A stretch of 64,000 nt of DNA from Channallabes apus (GCA_030522415.1 JAMASW010000032.1:248001-312000); one strand, 5' to 3'; shown: positions 46,301 through 60,795, counted from the first letter of the stretch. Notes: a model not told the origin generated them from the sequence alone. Translations and numbers: made by a program.

Positions 46301-49300
46301 TCATTTTGTTTGTTTTACATACGTACACATTAGTTGTGTGAGAAAACCGCTTTCCCGAGCTCGTAGAGAGCTAAGAACGCAGCAAACGCTTTATCTCACC
46401 GTCTTGTGCATGAAAGTGAATGAGATGATCATTTTCAATACATTAATGTATTCTTTGCATACATGTTGAAAAACCGCTTTCCTGAGCTCGTAGAGAGCTA
46501 AGAACGCAGCAAACGCTTTATCTCACCGTCTTGTGCATGAAAGTCAAAGAGATTATCATTTTCAATACAGTAATGCATTCTTTGCATACATGTTGAAAAA
46601 CAACTTTTTTGTTCTTCTTATTTTACTCATTTTGTTCCAGAAAAATGAATACAAATTCATTTTGTTTGTTTTACATACCTATACATTAGTTGTGTGAGAA
46701 AACCGCTTTCCTGAGCTCGTAGAGAGCTAAGAACGCAGCAAACGCTTTATCTCACCGTCTTGTGCATGAAAGTGAATGAGATGATCATTTTCAATACATT
46801 AATGTATTCTTTGCATACATGTTGAAAAACAACTTTTTTGATCTTCTTTTTTTACTCATTTTGTTCCAGAAAAATGAATACAGACTCATTTTGTTTGTTT
46901 TACATACCTACACATTAGTTGTGTGAGAAAACCGCTTTCCTGAGCTCGTAGAGAGCTTAGAACGCAGCAAATGCTTTATCTCACCGTCTTGTGCATGAAA
47001 GTGAATGAGATGAACATTTTCAATACATTAATGTATTCTTTGCATACATGTTGAAAAACCGCTTTCCTGAGCTCGTAGAGAGCTAAGAACGCAGCAAACG
47101 CTTTATCTCACCGTCTTGTGCATGAAAGTGAAAGAGATTATCATTTTCAATACAGTAATGCATTCTTTGCATACATGTTGAAAAACAACTTTTTTGTTCT
47201 TCTTATTTTACTCATTTTGTTCCAGAAAAATGAATACAGACTCATTTTGTTTGTTTTACATACGTACACATTAGTTGTGTGAGAAAACCGCTTTCCCGAG
47301 CTCGTAGAGAGCTAAGAACGCAGCAAATGCTTTATCTCACCGTCTTGTGCATGAAAGTGAATGAGATGAACATTTTCAATACATTAATGTATTCTTTGCA
47401 TACATGTTGAAAAACCGCTTTCCTGAGCTCATAGAGAGCTAAGAACGCAGCAAACGCTTTATCTCACCGTCTTGTGCATGAAAGTGAATGAGATGAACAT
47501 TTTCAATACATTAATGTATTCTTTGCATACATGTTGAAAAACCGCTTTCCTGAGCTCATAGAGAGCTAAGAACGCAGCAAACGCTTTATCTCACCGTCTT
47601 GTGCATGAAAGTCAAAGAGATTATCATTTTCAATACAGTAATGCATTCTTTGCATACATGTTGAAAAACAACTTTTTTGTTCTTCTTATTTTACTCATTT
47701 TGTTCCAGAAAAATGAATACAAATTCATTTTGTTTGTTTTACATACCTATACATTAGTTGTGTGAGAAAACCGCTTTCCTGAGCTCGTAGAGAGCTAAGA
47801 ACGCAGCAAACGCTTTATCTCACCGTCTTGTGCATGAAAGTGAATGAGATGATCATTTTCAATACATTAATGTATTCTTTGCATACATGTTGAAAAACAA
47901 TTTTTTTGATCTTCTTTTTTTACTCATTTTGTTCCAGAAAAATGAATACAGACTCATTTTGTTTGTTTTACATACCTACACATTAGTTGTGTGAGAAAAC
48001 CGCTTTCCTGAGCTCGTAGAGAGCTTAGAACGCAGCAAACGCTTCATCTCACCGTCTTGTGCAAGAAAGTGAAAGAGATGATCATTTTCAATACAGTAAT
48101 GCATTCATTGCATACATGTTGAAAAACAACTTTTTTGTTCTTCTTTTCCTCATTTTGTTCCAGAAAAATGAATACAAACTCATTTTGTTTGTTTTACATA
48201 CCTATACATTAGTTGTGTGAGAAAACCGCTTTCCTGAGCTCGTAGAGAGCTAAGAACGCAGCAAATGCTTTATCTCACCGTCTTGTGCATGAAAGTGAAT
48301 GAGATGATCATTTTCAATACAGTAATGCATTCCTTGCATACATGTTGAAAAACAACTTTTTTGTTCTTCTTTTTCTCATTTTGTTCCAGAAAAATGAATA
48401 CAGACTCATTTTGTTTGTTTTACATACGTACACATTAGTTGTGTGAGAAAACCGCTTTCCCGAGCTCGTAGAGAGCTAAGAACGCAGCAAACGCTTTATC
48501 TCACCGTCTTGTGCATGAAAGTGAATGAGATGATCATTTTCAATACATTAATGTATTCTTTGCATACATGTTGAAAAACCGCTTTCCTGAGCTCGTAGAG
48601 AGCTAAGAACGCAGCAAACGCTTTATCTCACCGTCTTGTGCATGAAAGTCAAAGAGATTATCATTTTCAATACAGTAATGCATTCTTTGCATACATGTTG
48701 AAAAACAACTTTTTTGTTCTTCTTATTTTACTCATTTTGTTCCAGAAAAATGAATACAAATTCATTTTGTTTGTTTTACATACCTATACATTAGTTGTGT
48801 GAGAAAACCGCTTTCCTGAGCTCGTAGAGAGCTAAGAACGCAGCAAACGCTTAATCTCACCGTCTTGTGCATGAAAGTGAATGAGATGATCATTTTCAAT
48901 ACATTAATGTATTCTTTGCATACATGTTGAAAAACAACTTTTTTGATCTTCTTTTTTTACTCATTTTGTTCCAGAAAAATGAATACAGACTCATTTTGTT
49001 TGTTTTACATACCTACACATTAGTTGTGTGAGAAAACCGCTTTCCTGAGCTCGTAGAGAGCTTAGAACGCAGCAAACGCTTTATCTCACCGTCTTGTGCA
49101 AGAAAGTGAAAGAGATGATCATTTTCAATACAGTAATGCATTCATTGCATACATGTTGAAAAACAACTTTTTTGTTCTTCTTTTCCTCATTTTGTTCCAG
49201 AAAAATGAATACAAACTCATTTTGTTTGTTTTACATACCTATACATTAGTTGTGTGAGAAAACCGCTTTCCTGAGCTCGTAGAGAGCTAAGAACGCAGCA

Positions 49301-52300
49301 AACGCTTTATCTCACCGTCTTGTGCATGAAAGTGAATGAGATGAACATTTTCAATACATTAATGTATTCTTTGCATACATGTTGAAAAACCGCTTTCCTG
49401 AGCTCGTAGAGAGCTAAGAACGCAGCAAACGCTTTATCTCACCGTCTTGTGCATGAAAGTGAAAGAGATTATCATTTTCAATACAGTAATGCATTCTTTG
49501 CATACATGTTGAAAAACAACTTTTTTGTTCTTCTTATTTTACTCATTTTGTTCCAGAAAAATGAATACAGACTCATTTTGTTTGTTTTACATACGTACAC
49601 ATTAGTTGTGTGAGAAAACCGCTTTCCCGAGCTCGTAGAGAGCTAAGAACGCAGCAAACGCTTTATCTCACCGTCTTGTGCATGAAAGTGAATGAGATGA
49701 TCATTTTCAATACATTAATGTATTCTTTGCATACATGTTGAAAAACCGCTTTCCTGAGCTCGTAGAGAGCTAAGAACGCAGCAAACGCTTTATCTCACCG
49801 TCTTGTGCATGAAAGTCAAAGAGATTATCATTTTCAATACAGTAATGCATTCTTTGCATACATGTTGAAAAACAACTTTTTTGTTCTTCTTATTTTACTC
49901 ATTTTGTTCCAGAAAAATGAATACAAATTCATTTTGTTTGTTTTACATACCTATACATTAGTTGTGTGAGAAAACCGCTTTCCTGAGCTCGTAGAGAGCT
50001 AAGAACGCAGCAAACGCTTTATCTCACCGTCTTGTGCATGAAAGTGAATGAGATGATCATTTTCAATACATTAATGTATTCTTTGCATACATGTTGAAAA
50101 ACAACTTTTTTGATCTTCTTTTTTTACTCATTTTGTTCCAGAAAAATGAATACAGACTCATTTTGTTTGTTTTACATACCTACACATTAGTTGTGTGAGA
50201 AAACCGCTTTCCTGAGCTCGTAGAGAGCTTAGAACGCAGCAAACGCTTTATCTCACCGTCTTGTGCAAGAAAGTGAAAGAGATGATCATTTTCAATACAG
50301 TAATGCATTCATTGCATACATGTTGAAAAACAACTTTTTTGTTCTTCTTTTCCTCATTTTGTTCCAGAAAAATGAATACAAACTCATTTTGTTTGTTTTA
50401 CATACCTATACATTAGTTGTGTGAGAAAACCGCTTTCCTGAGCTCGTAGAGAGCTAAGAACGCAGCAAATGCTTTATCTCACCGTCTTGTGCATGAAAGT
50501 GAATGAGATGATCATTTTCAATACAGTAATGCATTCCTTGCATACATGTTGAAAAACAACTTTTTTGTTCTTCTTTTTCTCATTTTGTTCCAGAAAAATG
50601 AATACAGACTCATTTTGTTTGTTTTACATACGTACACATTAGTTGTGTGAGAAAACCGCTTTCCCGAGCTCGTAGAGAGCTAAGAACGCAGCAAACGCTT
50701 TATCTCACCGTCTTGTGCATGAAAGTGAATGAGATGATCATTTTCAATACATTAATGTATTCTTTGCATACATGTTGAAAAACAACTTTTTTGTTCTTCT
50801 TTTCCCCATTTTGTTCCAGAAAAATGAATACAAACTCATTTTGTTTGTTTTACATATGTACACATTAGTTGTGTGAGAAAACCGCTTTCCCGAGCTCGTA
50901 GAGAGCTAAGAACGCAGCAAACGCTTTATCTCACCGTCTTGTGCATGAAAGTGAATGAGATGATCATTTTCAATACATTAATGTATTCTTTGCATACATG
51001 TTGAAAAACAACTTTTTTGTTCTTCTTTTCCCCATTTTGTTCCAGAAAAATGAATACAAACTCATTTTGTTTGTTTTACATACGTACACATTAGTTGTGT
51101 GAGAAAACCGCTTTCCTGAGCTCGTAGAGAGCTAAGAACGCAGCAAACGCTTTATCTCACCGTCTTGTGCATGAAAGTGAATGAGATGAACATTTTCAAT
51201 ACATTAATGTATTCTTTGCATACATGTTGAAAAACCGCTTTCCTGAGCTCGTAGAGAGCTAAGAACGCAGCAAACGCTTTATCTCACCGTCTTGTGCATG
51301 AAAGTGAATGAGATGAACATTTTCAATACATTAATGTATTCTTTGCATACATGTTGAAAAACCGCTTTCCTGAGCTCGTAGAGAGCTAAGAACGCAGCAA
51401 ACGCTTTATCTCACCGTCTTGTGCATGAAAGTCAAAGAGATTATCATTTTCAATACAGTAATGCATTCTTTGCATACATGTTGAAAAACAACTTTTTTGT
51501 TCTTCTTATTTTACTCATTTTGTTCCAGAAAAATGAATACAAATTCATTTTGTTTGTTTTACATACCTATACATTAGTTGTGTGAGAAAACCGCTTTCCT
51601 GAGCTCGTAGAGAGCTAAGAACGCAGCAAACGCTTTATCTCACCGTCTTGTGCATGAAAGTGAATGAGATGATCATTTTCAATACATTAATGTATTCTTT
51701 GCATACATGTTGAAAAACAACTTTTTTGATCTTTTTTTACTCATTTTGTTCCAGAAAAATGAATACAGACTCATTTTGTTTGTTTTACATACCTACACAT
51801 TAGTTGTGTGAGAAAACCGCTTTCCTGAGCTCGTAGAGAGCTTAGAACGCAGCAAACGCTTTATCTCACCGTCTTGTGCAAGAAAGTGAAAGAGATGATC
51901 ATTTTCAATACAGTAATGCATTCATTGCATACATGTTGAAAAACAACTTTTTTGTTCTTCTTTTCCTCATTTTGTTCCAGAAAAATGAATACAAACTCAT
52001 TTTGTTTGTTTTACATACCTATACATTAGTTGTGTGAGAAAACCGCTTTCCTGAGCTCGTAGAGAGCTAAGAACGCAGCAAATGCTTTATCTCACCGTCT
52101 TGTGCATGAAAGTGAATGAGATGATCATTTTCAATACAGTAATGCATTCCTTGCATACATGTTGAAAAACAACTTTTTTGTTCTTCTTTTTCTCATTTTG
52201 TTCCAGAAAAATGAATACAGACTCATTTTGTTTGTTTTACATACGTACACATTAGTTGTGTGAGAAAACCGCTTTCCCGAGCTCGTAGAGAGCTAAGAAC

Positions 52301-52539
52301 GCAGCAAACGCTTTATCTCACCGTCTTGTGCATGAAAGTGAATGAGATGATCATTTTCAATACATTAATGTATTCTTTGCATACATGTTGAAAAACAACT
52401 TTTTTGTTCTTCTTTTCCCCATTTTGTTCCAGAAAAATGAATACAAACTCATTTTGTTTGTTTTACATACCTATACATTAGTTGTGTGAGAAAACCGCTT
52501 TCCTGAGCTCGTAGAGAGCTAAGAACGCAGCAAACGCTT
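43380..52539. repeat. 9160-bp higher-order unit, copy 1
   Basis: Forty-six monomers in five sub-units, each starting D-B-E: 43380-45710 (D B E S' C D B S H S' S C, 2331 bp); 45711-47815 (D B E S' C D S H S S C, 2105 bp); 47816-50019 (D B E S' C D B S H S' C, 2204 bp); 50020-51635 (D B E A A S S C, 1616 bp); 51636-52539 (D B E and an A/C chimera, 904 bp). Tags include GTGTGACTAAACC near 43553-43565, CAGTAG at 43771 and 46102, and CTCATAG at about 47429 and 47557. The same tags recur 9160 bp later. Confidence 0.88.
52314..52539. repeat. A/C fusion monomer at the 9160-bp unit junction
   Basis: Begins as A (palindrome, TTCCCC tract, AAACTC) but ends CCTATAC as C does, and is followed by D as C normally is. 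Other type A copies end CGTACAC, CCTACAC or TCTATAC. It sits exactly where copy 1 of the 9160-bp unit meets copy 2, replacing the C (43151) that precedes copy 1. It is probably the crossover joint. Confidence 0.7.
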
Positions 52540-55500
52540 TATCTCACCGTCTTGTGCATGAAAGTGAATGAGATGATCATTTTCAATACATTAATGTATT
52601 CTTTGCATACATGTTGAAAAACAACTTTTTTGATCTTCTTTTTTTACTCATTTTGTTCCAGAAAAATGAATACAGACTCATTTTGTTTGTTTTACATACC
52701 TACACATTAGTTGTGTGACTAAACCGCTTTCCTGAGCTCGTAGAGAGCTTAGAACGCAGCAAACGCTTTATCTCACCGTCTTGTGCAAGAAAGTGAAAGA
52801 GATGATCATTTTCAATACAGTAATGCATTCATTGCATACATGTTGAAAAACAACTTTTTTGTTCTTCTTTTCCTCATTTTGTTCCAGAAAAATGAATACA
52901 AACTCATTTTGTTTGTTTTACATACCTATACAGTAGTTGTGTGAGAAAACCGCTTTCCTGAGCTCGTAGAGAGCTAAGAACGCAGCAAATGCTTTATCTC
53001 ACCGTCTTGTGCATGAAAGTGAATGAGATGATCATTTTCAATACATTAATGCATTCCTTGCATACATGTTGAAAAACAACTTTTTTGTTCTTCTTTTTCT
53101 CATTTTGTTCCAGAAAAATGAATACAGACTCATTTTGTTTGTTTTACATACGTACACATTAGTTGTGTGAGAAAACCGCTTTCCCGAGCTCGTAGAGAGC
53201 TAAGAACGCAGCAAACGCTTTATCTCACCGTCTTGTGCATGAAAGTGAATGAGATGATCATTTTCAATACATTAATGTATTCTTTGCATACATGTTGAAA
53301 AACCGCTTTCCTGAGCTCGTAGAGAGCTAAGAACGCAGCAAACGCTTTATCTCACCGTCTTGTGCATGAAAGTCAAAGAGATTATCATTTTCAATACAGT
53401 AATGCATTCTTTGCATACATGTTGAAAAACAACTTTTTTGTTCTTCTTATTTTACTCATTTTGTTCCAGAAAAATGAATACAAATTCATTTTGTTTGTTT
53501 TACATACCTATACATTAGTTGTGTGAGAAAACCGCTTTCCTGAGCTCGTAGAGAGCTAAGAACGCAGCAAACGCTTTATCTCACCGTCTTGTGCATGAAA
53601 GTGAATGAGATGATCATTTTCAATACATTAATGTATTCTTTGCATACATGTTGAAAAACAACTTTTTTGATCTTCTTTTTTTACTCATTTTGTTCCAGAA
53701 AAATGAATACAGACTCATTTTGTTTGTTTTACATACCTACACATTAGTTGTGTGAGAAAACCGCTTTCCTGAGCTCGTAGAGAGCTTAGAACGCAGCAAA
53801 CGCTTTATCTCACCGTCTTGTGCAAGAAAGTGAAAGAGATGATCATTTTCAATACAGTAATGCATTCATTGCATACATGTTGAAAAACAACTTTTTTGTT
53901 CTTCTTTTCCTCATTTTGTTCCAGAAAAATGAATACAAACTCATTTTGTTTGTTTTACATACCTATACATTAGTTGTGTGAGAAAACCGCTTTCCTGAGC
54001 TCGTAGAGAGCTAAGAACGCAGCAAACGCTTTATCTCACCGTCTTGTGCATGAAAGTGAATGAGATGAACATTTTCAATACATTAATGTATTCTTTGCAT
54101 ACATGTTGAAAAACCGCTTTCCTGAGCTCGTAGAGAGCTAAGAACGCAGCAAACGCTTTATCTCACCGTCTTGTGCATGAAAGTGAAAGAGATTATCATT
54201 TTCAATACAGTAATGCATTCTTTGCATACATGTTGAAAAACAACTTTTTTGTTCTTCTTATTTTACTCATTTTGTTCCAGAAAAATGAATACAGACTCAT
54301 TTTGTTTGTTTTACATACGTACACATTAGTTGTGTGAGAAAACCGCTTTCCCGAGCTCGTAGAGAGCTAAGAACGCAGCAAACGCTTTATCTCACCGTCT
54401 TGTGCATGAAAGTGAATGAGATGATCATTTTCAATACATTAATGTATTCTTTGCATACATGTTGAAAAACCGCTTTCCTGAGCTCGTAGAGAGCTAAGAA
54501 CGCAGCAAACGCTTTATCTCACCGTCTTGTGCATGAAAGTGAATGAGATGAACATTTTCAATACATTAATGTATTCTTTGCATACATGTTGAAAAACCGC
54601 TTTCCTGAGCTCGTAGAGAGCTAAGAACGCAGCAAACGCTTTATCTCACCGTCTTGTGCATGAAAGTGAAAGAGATTATCATTTTCAATACAGTAATGCA
54701 TTCTTTGCATACATGTTGAAAAACAACTTTTTTGTTCTTCTTATTTTACTCATTTTGTTCCAGAAAAATGAATACAAATTCATTTTGTTTGTTTTACATA
54801 CCTATACATTAGTTGTGTGAGAAAACCGCTTTCCTGAGCTCGTAGAGAGCTAAGAACGCAGCAAACGCTTTATCTCACCGTCTTGTGCATGAAAGTGAAT
54901 GAGATGATCATTTTCAATACATTAATGTATTCTTTGCATACATGTTGAAAAACAACTTTTTTGATCTTCTTTTTTTACTCATTTTGTTCCAGAAAAATGA
55001 ATACAGACTCATTTTGTTTGTTTTACATACCTACACATTAGTTGTGTGAGAAAACCGCTTTCCTGAGCTCGTAGAGAGCTTAGAACGCAGCAAACGCTTT
55101 ATCTCACCGTCTTGTGCAAGAAAGTGAAAGAGATGATCATTTTCAATACAGTAATGCATTCATTGCATACATGTTGAAAAACAACTTTTTTGTTCTTCTT
55201 TTCCTCATTTTGTTCCAGAAAAATGAATACAAACTCATTTTGTTTGTTTTACATACCTATACAGTAGTTGTGTGAGAAAACCGCTTTCCTGAGCTCGTAG
55301 AGAGCTAAGAACGCAGCAAATGCTTTATCTCACCGTCTTGTGCATGAAAGTGAATGAGATGATCATTTTCAATACAGTAATGCATTCCTTGCATACATGT
55401 TGAAAAACAACTTTTTTGTTCTTCTTTTTCTCATTTTGTTCCAGAAAAATGAATACAGACTCATTTTGTTTGTTTTACATACGTACACATTAGTTGTGTG

Positions 55501-58500
55501 AGAAAACCGCTTTCCCGAGCTCGTAGAGAGCTAAGAACGCAGCAAACGCTTTATCTCACCGTCTTGTGCATGAAAGTGAATGAGATGATCATTTTCAATA
55601 CATTAATGTATTCTTTGCATACATGTTGAAAAACCGCTTTCCTGAGCTCGTAGAGAGCTAAGAACGCAGCAAACGCTTTATCTCACCGTCTTGTGCATGA
55701 AAGTCAAAGAGATTATCATTTTCAATACAGTAATGCATTCTTTGCATACATGTTGAAAAACAACTTTTTTGTTCTTCTTATTTTACTCATTTTGTTCCAG
55801 AAAAATGAATACAAATTCATTTTGTTTGTTTTACATACCTATACATTAGTTGTGTGAGAAAACCGCTTTCCTGAGCTCGTAGAGAGCTAAGAACGCAGCA
55901 AACGCTTTATCTCACCGTCTTGTGCATGAAAGTGAATGAGATGATCATTTTCAATACATTAATGTATTCTTTGCATACATGTTGAAAAACAACTTTTTTG
56001 ATCTTCTTTTTTTACTCATTTTGTTCCAGAAAAATGAATACAGACTCATTTTGTTTGTTTTACATACCTACACATTAGTTGTGTGAGAAAACCGCTTTCC
56101 TGAGCTCGTAGAGAGCTTAGAACGCAGCAAATGCTTTATCTCACCGTCTTGTGCATGAAAGTGAATGAGATGAACATTTTCAATACATTAATGTATTCTT
56201 TGCATACATGTTGAAAAACCGCTTTCCTGAGCTCGTAGAGAGCTAAGAACGCAGCAAACGCTTTATCTCACCGTCTTGTGCATGAAAGTGAAAGAGATTA
56301 TCATTTTCAATACAGTAATGCATTCTTTGCATACATGTTGAAAAACAACTTTTTTGTTCTTCTTATTTTACTCATTTTGTTCCAGAAAAATGAATACAGA
56401 CTCATTTTGTTTGTTTTACATACGTACACATTAGTTGTGTGAGAAAACCGCTTTCCCGAGCTCGTAGAGAGCTAAGAACGCAGCAAATGCTTTATCTCAC
56501 CGTCTTGTGCATGAAAGTGAATGAGATGAACATTTTCAATACATTAATGTATTCTTTGCATACATGTTGAAAAACCGCTTTCCTGAGCTCATAGAGAGCT
56601 AAGAACGCAGCAAACGCTTTATCTCACCGTCTTGTGCATGAAAGTGAATGAGATGAACATTTTCAATACATTAATGTATTCTTTGCATACATGTTGAAAA
56701 ACCGCTTTCCTGAGCTCATAGAGAGCTAAGAACGCAGCAAACGCTTTATCTCACCGTCTTGTGCATGAAAGTCAAAGAGATTATCATTTTCAATACAGTA
56801 ATGCATTCTTTGCATACATGTTGAAAAACAACTTTTTTGTTCTTCTTATTTTACTCATTTTGTTCCAGAAAAATGAATACAAATTCATTTTGTTTGTTTT
56901 ACATACCTATACATTAGTTGTGTGAGAAAACCGCTTTCCTGAGCTCGTAGAGAGCTAAGAACGCAGCAAACGCTTTATCTCACCGTCTTGTGCATGAAAG
57001 TGAATGAGATGATCATTTTCAATACATTAATGTATTCTTTGCATACATGTTGAAAAACAACTTTTTTGATCTTCTTTTTTTACTCATTTTGTTCCAGAAA
57101 AATGAATACAGACTCATTTTGTTTGTTTTACATACCTACACATTAGTTGTGTGAGAAAACCGCTTTCCTGAGCTCGTAGAGAGCTTAGAACGCAGCAAAC
57201 GCTTTATCTCACCGTCTTGTGCAAGAAAGTGAAAGAGATGATCATTTTCAATACAGTAATGCATTCATTGCATACATGTTGAAAAACAACTTTTTTGTTC
57301 TTCTTTTCCTCATTTTGTTCCAGAAAAATGAATACAAACTCATTTTGTTTGTTTTACATACCTATACATTAGTTGTGTGAGAAAACCGCTTTCCTGAGCT
57401 CGTAGAGAGCTAAGAACGCAGCAAATGCTTTATCTCACCGTCTTGTGCATGAAAGTGAATGAGATGATCATTTTCAATACAGTAATGCATTCCTTGCATA
57501 CATGTTGAAAAACAACTTTTTTGTTCTTCTTTTTCTCATTTTGTTCCAGAAAAATGAATACAGACTCATTTTGTTTGTTTTACATACGTACACATTAGTT
57601 GTGTGAGAAAACCGCTTTCCCGAGCTCGTAGAGAGCTAAGAACGCAGCAAACGCTTTATCTCACCGTCTTGTGCATGAAAGTGAATGAGATGATCATTTT
57701 CAATACATTAATGTATTCTTTGCATACATGTTGAAAAACCGCTTTCCTGAGCTCGTAGAGAGCTAAGAACGCAGCAAACGCTTTATCTCACCGTCTTGTG
57801 CATGAAAGTCAAAGAGATTATCATTTTCAATACAGTAATGCATTCTTTGCATACATGTTGAAAAACAACTTTTTTGTTCTTCTTATTTTACTCATTTTGT
57901 TCCAGAAAAATGAATACAAATTCATTTTGTTTGTTTTACATACCTATACATTAGTTGTGTGAGAAAACCGCTTTCCTGAGCTCGTAGAGAGCTAAGAACG
58001 CAGCAAACGCTTAATCTCACCGTCTTGTGCATGAAAGTGAATGAGATGATCATTTTCAATACATTAATGTATTCTTTGCATACATGTTGAAAAACAACTT
58101 TTTTGATCTTCTTTTTTTACTCATTTTGTTCCAGAAAAATGAATACAGACTCATTTTGTTTGTTTTACATACCTACACATTAGTTGTGTGAGAAAACCGC
58201 TTTCCTGAGCTCGTAGAGAGCTTAGAACGCAGCAAACGCTTTATCTCACCGTCTTGTGCAAGAAAGTGAAAGAGATGATCATTTTCAATACAGTAATGCA
58301 TTCATTGCATACATGTTGAAAAACAACTTTTTTGTTCTTCTTTTCCTCATTTTGTTCCAGAAAAATGAATACAAACTCATTTTGTTTGTTTTACATACCT
58401 ATACATTAGTTGTGTGAGAAAACCGCTTTCCTGAGCTCGTAGAGAGCTAAGAACGCAGCAAACGCTTTATCTCACCGTCTTGTGCATGAAAGTGAATGAG

Positions 58501-60795
58501 ATGAACATTTTCAATACATTAATGTATTCTTTGCATACATGTTGAAAAACCGCTTTCCTGAGCTCGTAGAGAGCTAAGAACGCAGCAAACGCTTTATCTC
58601 ACCGTCTTGTGCATGAAAGTGAAAGAGATTATCATTTTCAATACAGTAATGCATTCTTTGCATACATGTTGAAAAACAACTTTTTTGTTCTTCTTATTTT
58701 ACTCATTTTGTTCCAGAAAAATGAATACAGACTCATTTTGTTTGTTTTACATACGTACACATTAGTTGTGTGAGAAAACCGCTTTCCCGAGCTCGTAGAG
58801 AGCTAAGAACGCAGCAAACGCTTTATCTCACCGTCTTGTGCATGAAAGTGAATGAGATGATCATTTTCAATACATTAATGTATTCTTTGCATACATGTTG
58901 AAAAACCGCTTTCCTGAGCTCGTAGAGAGCTAAGAACGCAGCAAACGCTTTATCTCACCGTCTTGTGCATGAAAGTCAAAGAGATTATCATTTTCAATAC
59001 AGTAATGCATTCTTTGCATACATGTTGAAAAACAACTTTTTTGTTCTTCTTATTTTACTCATTTTGTTCCAGAAAAATGAATACAAATTCATTTTGTTTG
59101 TTTTACATACCTATACATTAGTTGTGTGAGAAAACCGCTTTCCTGAGCTCGTAGAGAGCTAAGAACGCAGCAAACGCTTTATCTCACCGTCTTGTGCATG
59201 AAAGTGAATGAGATGATCATTTTCAATACATTAATGTATTCTTTGCATACATGTTGAAAAACAACTTTTTTGATCTTCTTTTTTTACTCATTTTGTTCCA
59301 GAAAAATGAATACAGACTCATTTTGTTTGTTTTACATACCTACACATTAGTTGTGTGAGAAAACCGCTTTCCTGAGCTCGTAGAGAGCTTAGAACGCAGC
59401 AAACGCTTTATCTCACCGTCTTGTGCAAGAAAGTGAAAGAGATGATCATTTTCAATACAGTAATGCATTCATTGCATACATGTTGAAAAACAACTTTTTT
59501 GTTCTTCTTTTCCTCATTTTGTTCCAGAAAAATGAATACAAACTCATTTTGTTTGTTTTACATACCTATACATTAGTTGTGTGAGAAAACCGCTTTCCTG
59601 AGCTCGTAGAGAGCTAAGAACGCAGCAAATGCTTTATCTCACCGTCTTGTGCATGAAAGTGAATGAGATGATCATTTTCAATACAGTAATGCATTCCTTG
59701 CATACATGTTGAAAAACAACTTTTTTGTTCTTCTTTTTCTCATTTTGTTCCAGAAAAATGAATACAGACTCATTTTGTTTGTTTTACATACGTACACATT
59801 AGTTGTGTGAGAAAACCGCTTTCCCGAGCTCGTAGAGAGCTAAGAACGCAGCAAACGCTTTATCTCACCGTCTTGTGCATGAAAGTGAATGAGATGATCA
59901 TTTTCAATACATTAATGTATTCTTTGCATACATGTTGAAAAACAACTTTTTTGTTCTTCTTTTCCCCATTTTGTTCCAGAAAAATGAATACAAACTCATT
60001 TTGTTTGTTTTACATACGTACACATTAGTTGTGTGAGAAAACCGCTTTCCCGAGCTCGTAGAGAGCTAAGAACGCAGCAAACGCTTTATCTCACCGTCTT
60101 GTGCATGAAAGTGAATGAGATGATCATTTTCAATACATTAATGTATTCTTTGCATACATGTTGAAAAACAACTTTTTTGTTCTTCTTTTCCCCATTTTGT
60201 TCCAGAAAAATGAATACAAACTCATTTTGTTTGTTTTACATACGTACACATTAGTTGTGTGAGAAAACCGCTTTCCTGAGCTCGTAGAGAGCTAAGAACG
60301 CAGCAAACGCTTTATCTCACCGTCTTGTGCATGAAAGTGAATGAGATGAACATTTTCAATACATTAATGTATTCTTTGCATACATGTTGAAAAACCGCTT
60401 TCCTGAGCTCGTAGAGAGCTAAGAACGCAGCAAACGCTTTATCTCACCGTCTTGTGCATGAAAGTGAATGAGATGAACATTTTCAATACATTAATGTATT
60501 CTTTGCATACATGTTGAAAAACCGCTTTCCTGAGCTCGTAGAGAGCTAAGAACGCAGCAAACGCTTTATCTCACCGTCTTGTGCATGAAAGTCAAAGAGA
60601 TTATCATTTTCAATACAGTAATGCATTCTTTGCATACATGTTGAAAAACAACTTTTTTGTTCTTCTTATTTTACTCATTTTGTTCCAGAAAAATGAATAC
60701 AAATTCATTTTGTTTGTTTTACATATCTATACATTAGTTGTGTGAGAAAACCGCTTTCCTGAGCTCGTAGAGAGCTAAGAACGCAGCAAACGCTT
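52540..60795. repeat. 9160-bp higher-order unit, copy 2 (incomplete)
   Basis: Every monomer start from 43380 to 51407 has a counterpart exactly 9160 bp later (52540 to 60567), including rare tags: GTGTGACTAAACC, the hybrid palindrome at 53040-53055, CAGTAG at 52931 and 55262, CTCATAG near 56589, and TTAATCTC at 58011. Differences seen by eye are few (bases 57061, 57205 and 60017 against 47901, 48045 and 50857). Correspondence ends near 60720, where the C monomer switches to TCTATAC and the following order changes to D S' C'. Confidence 0.88.
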
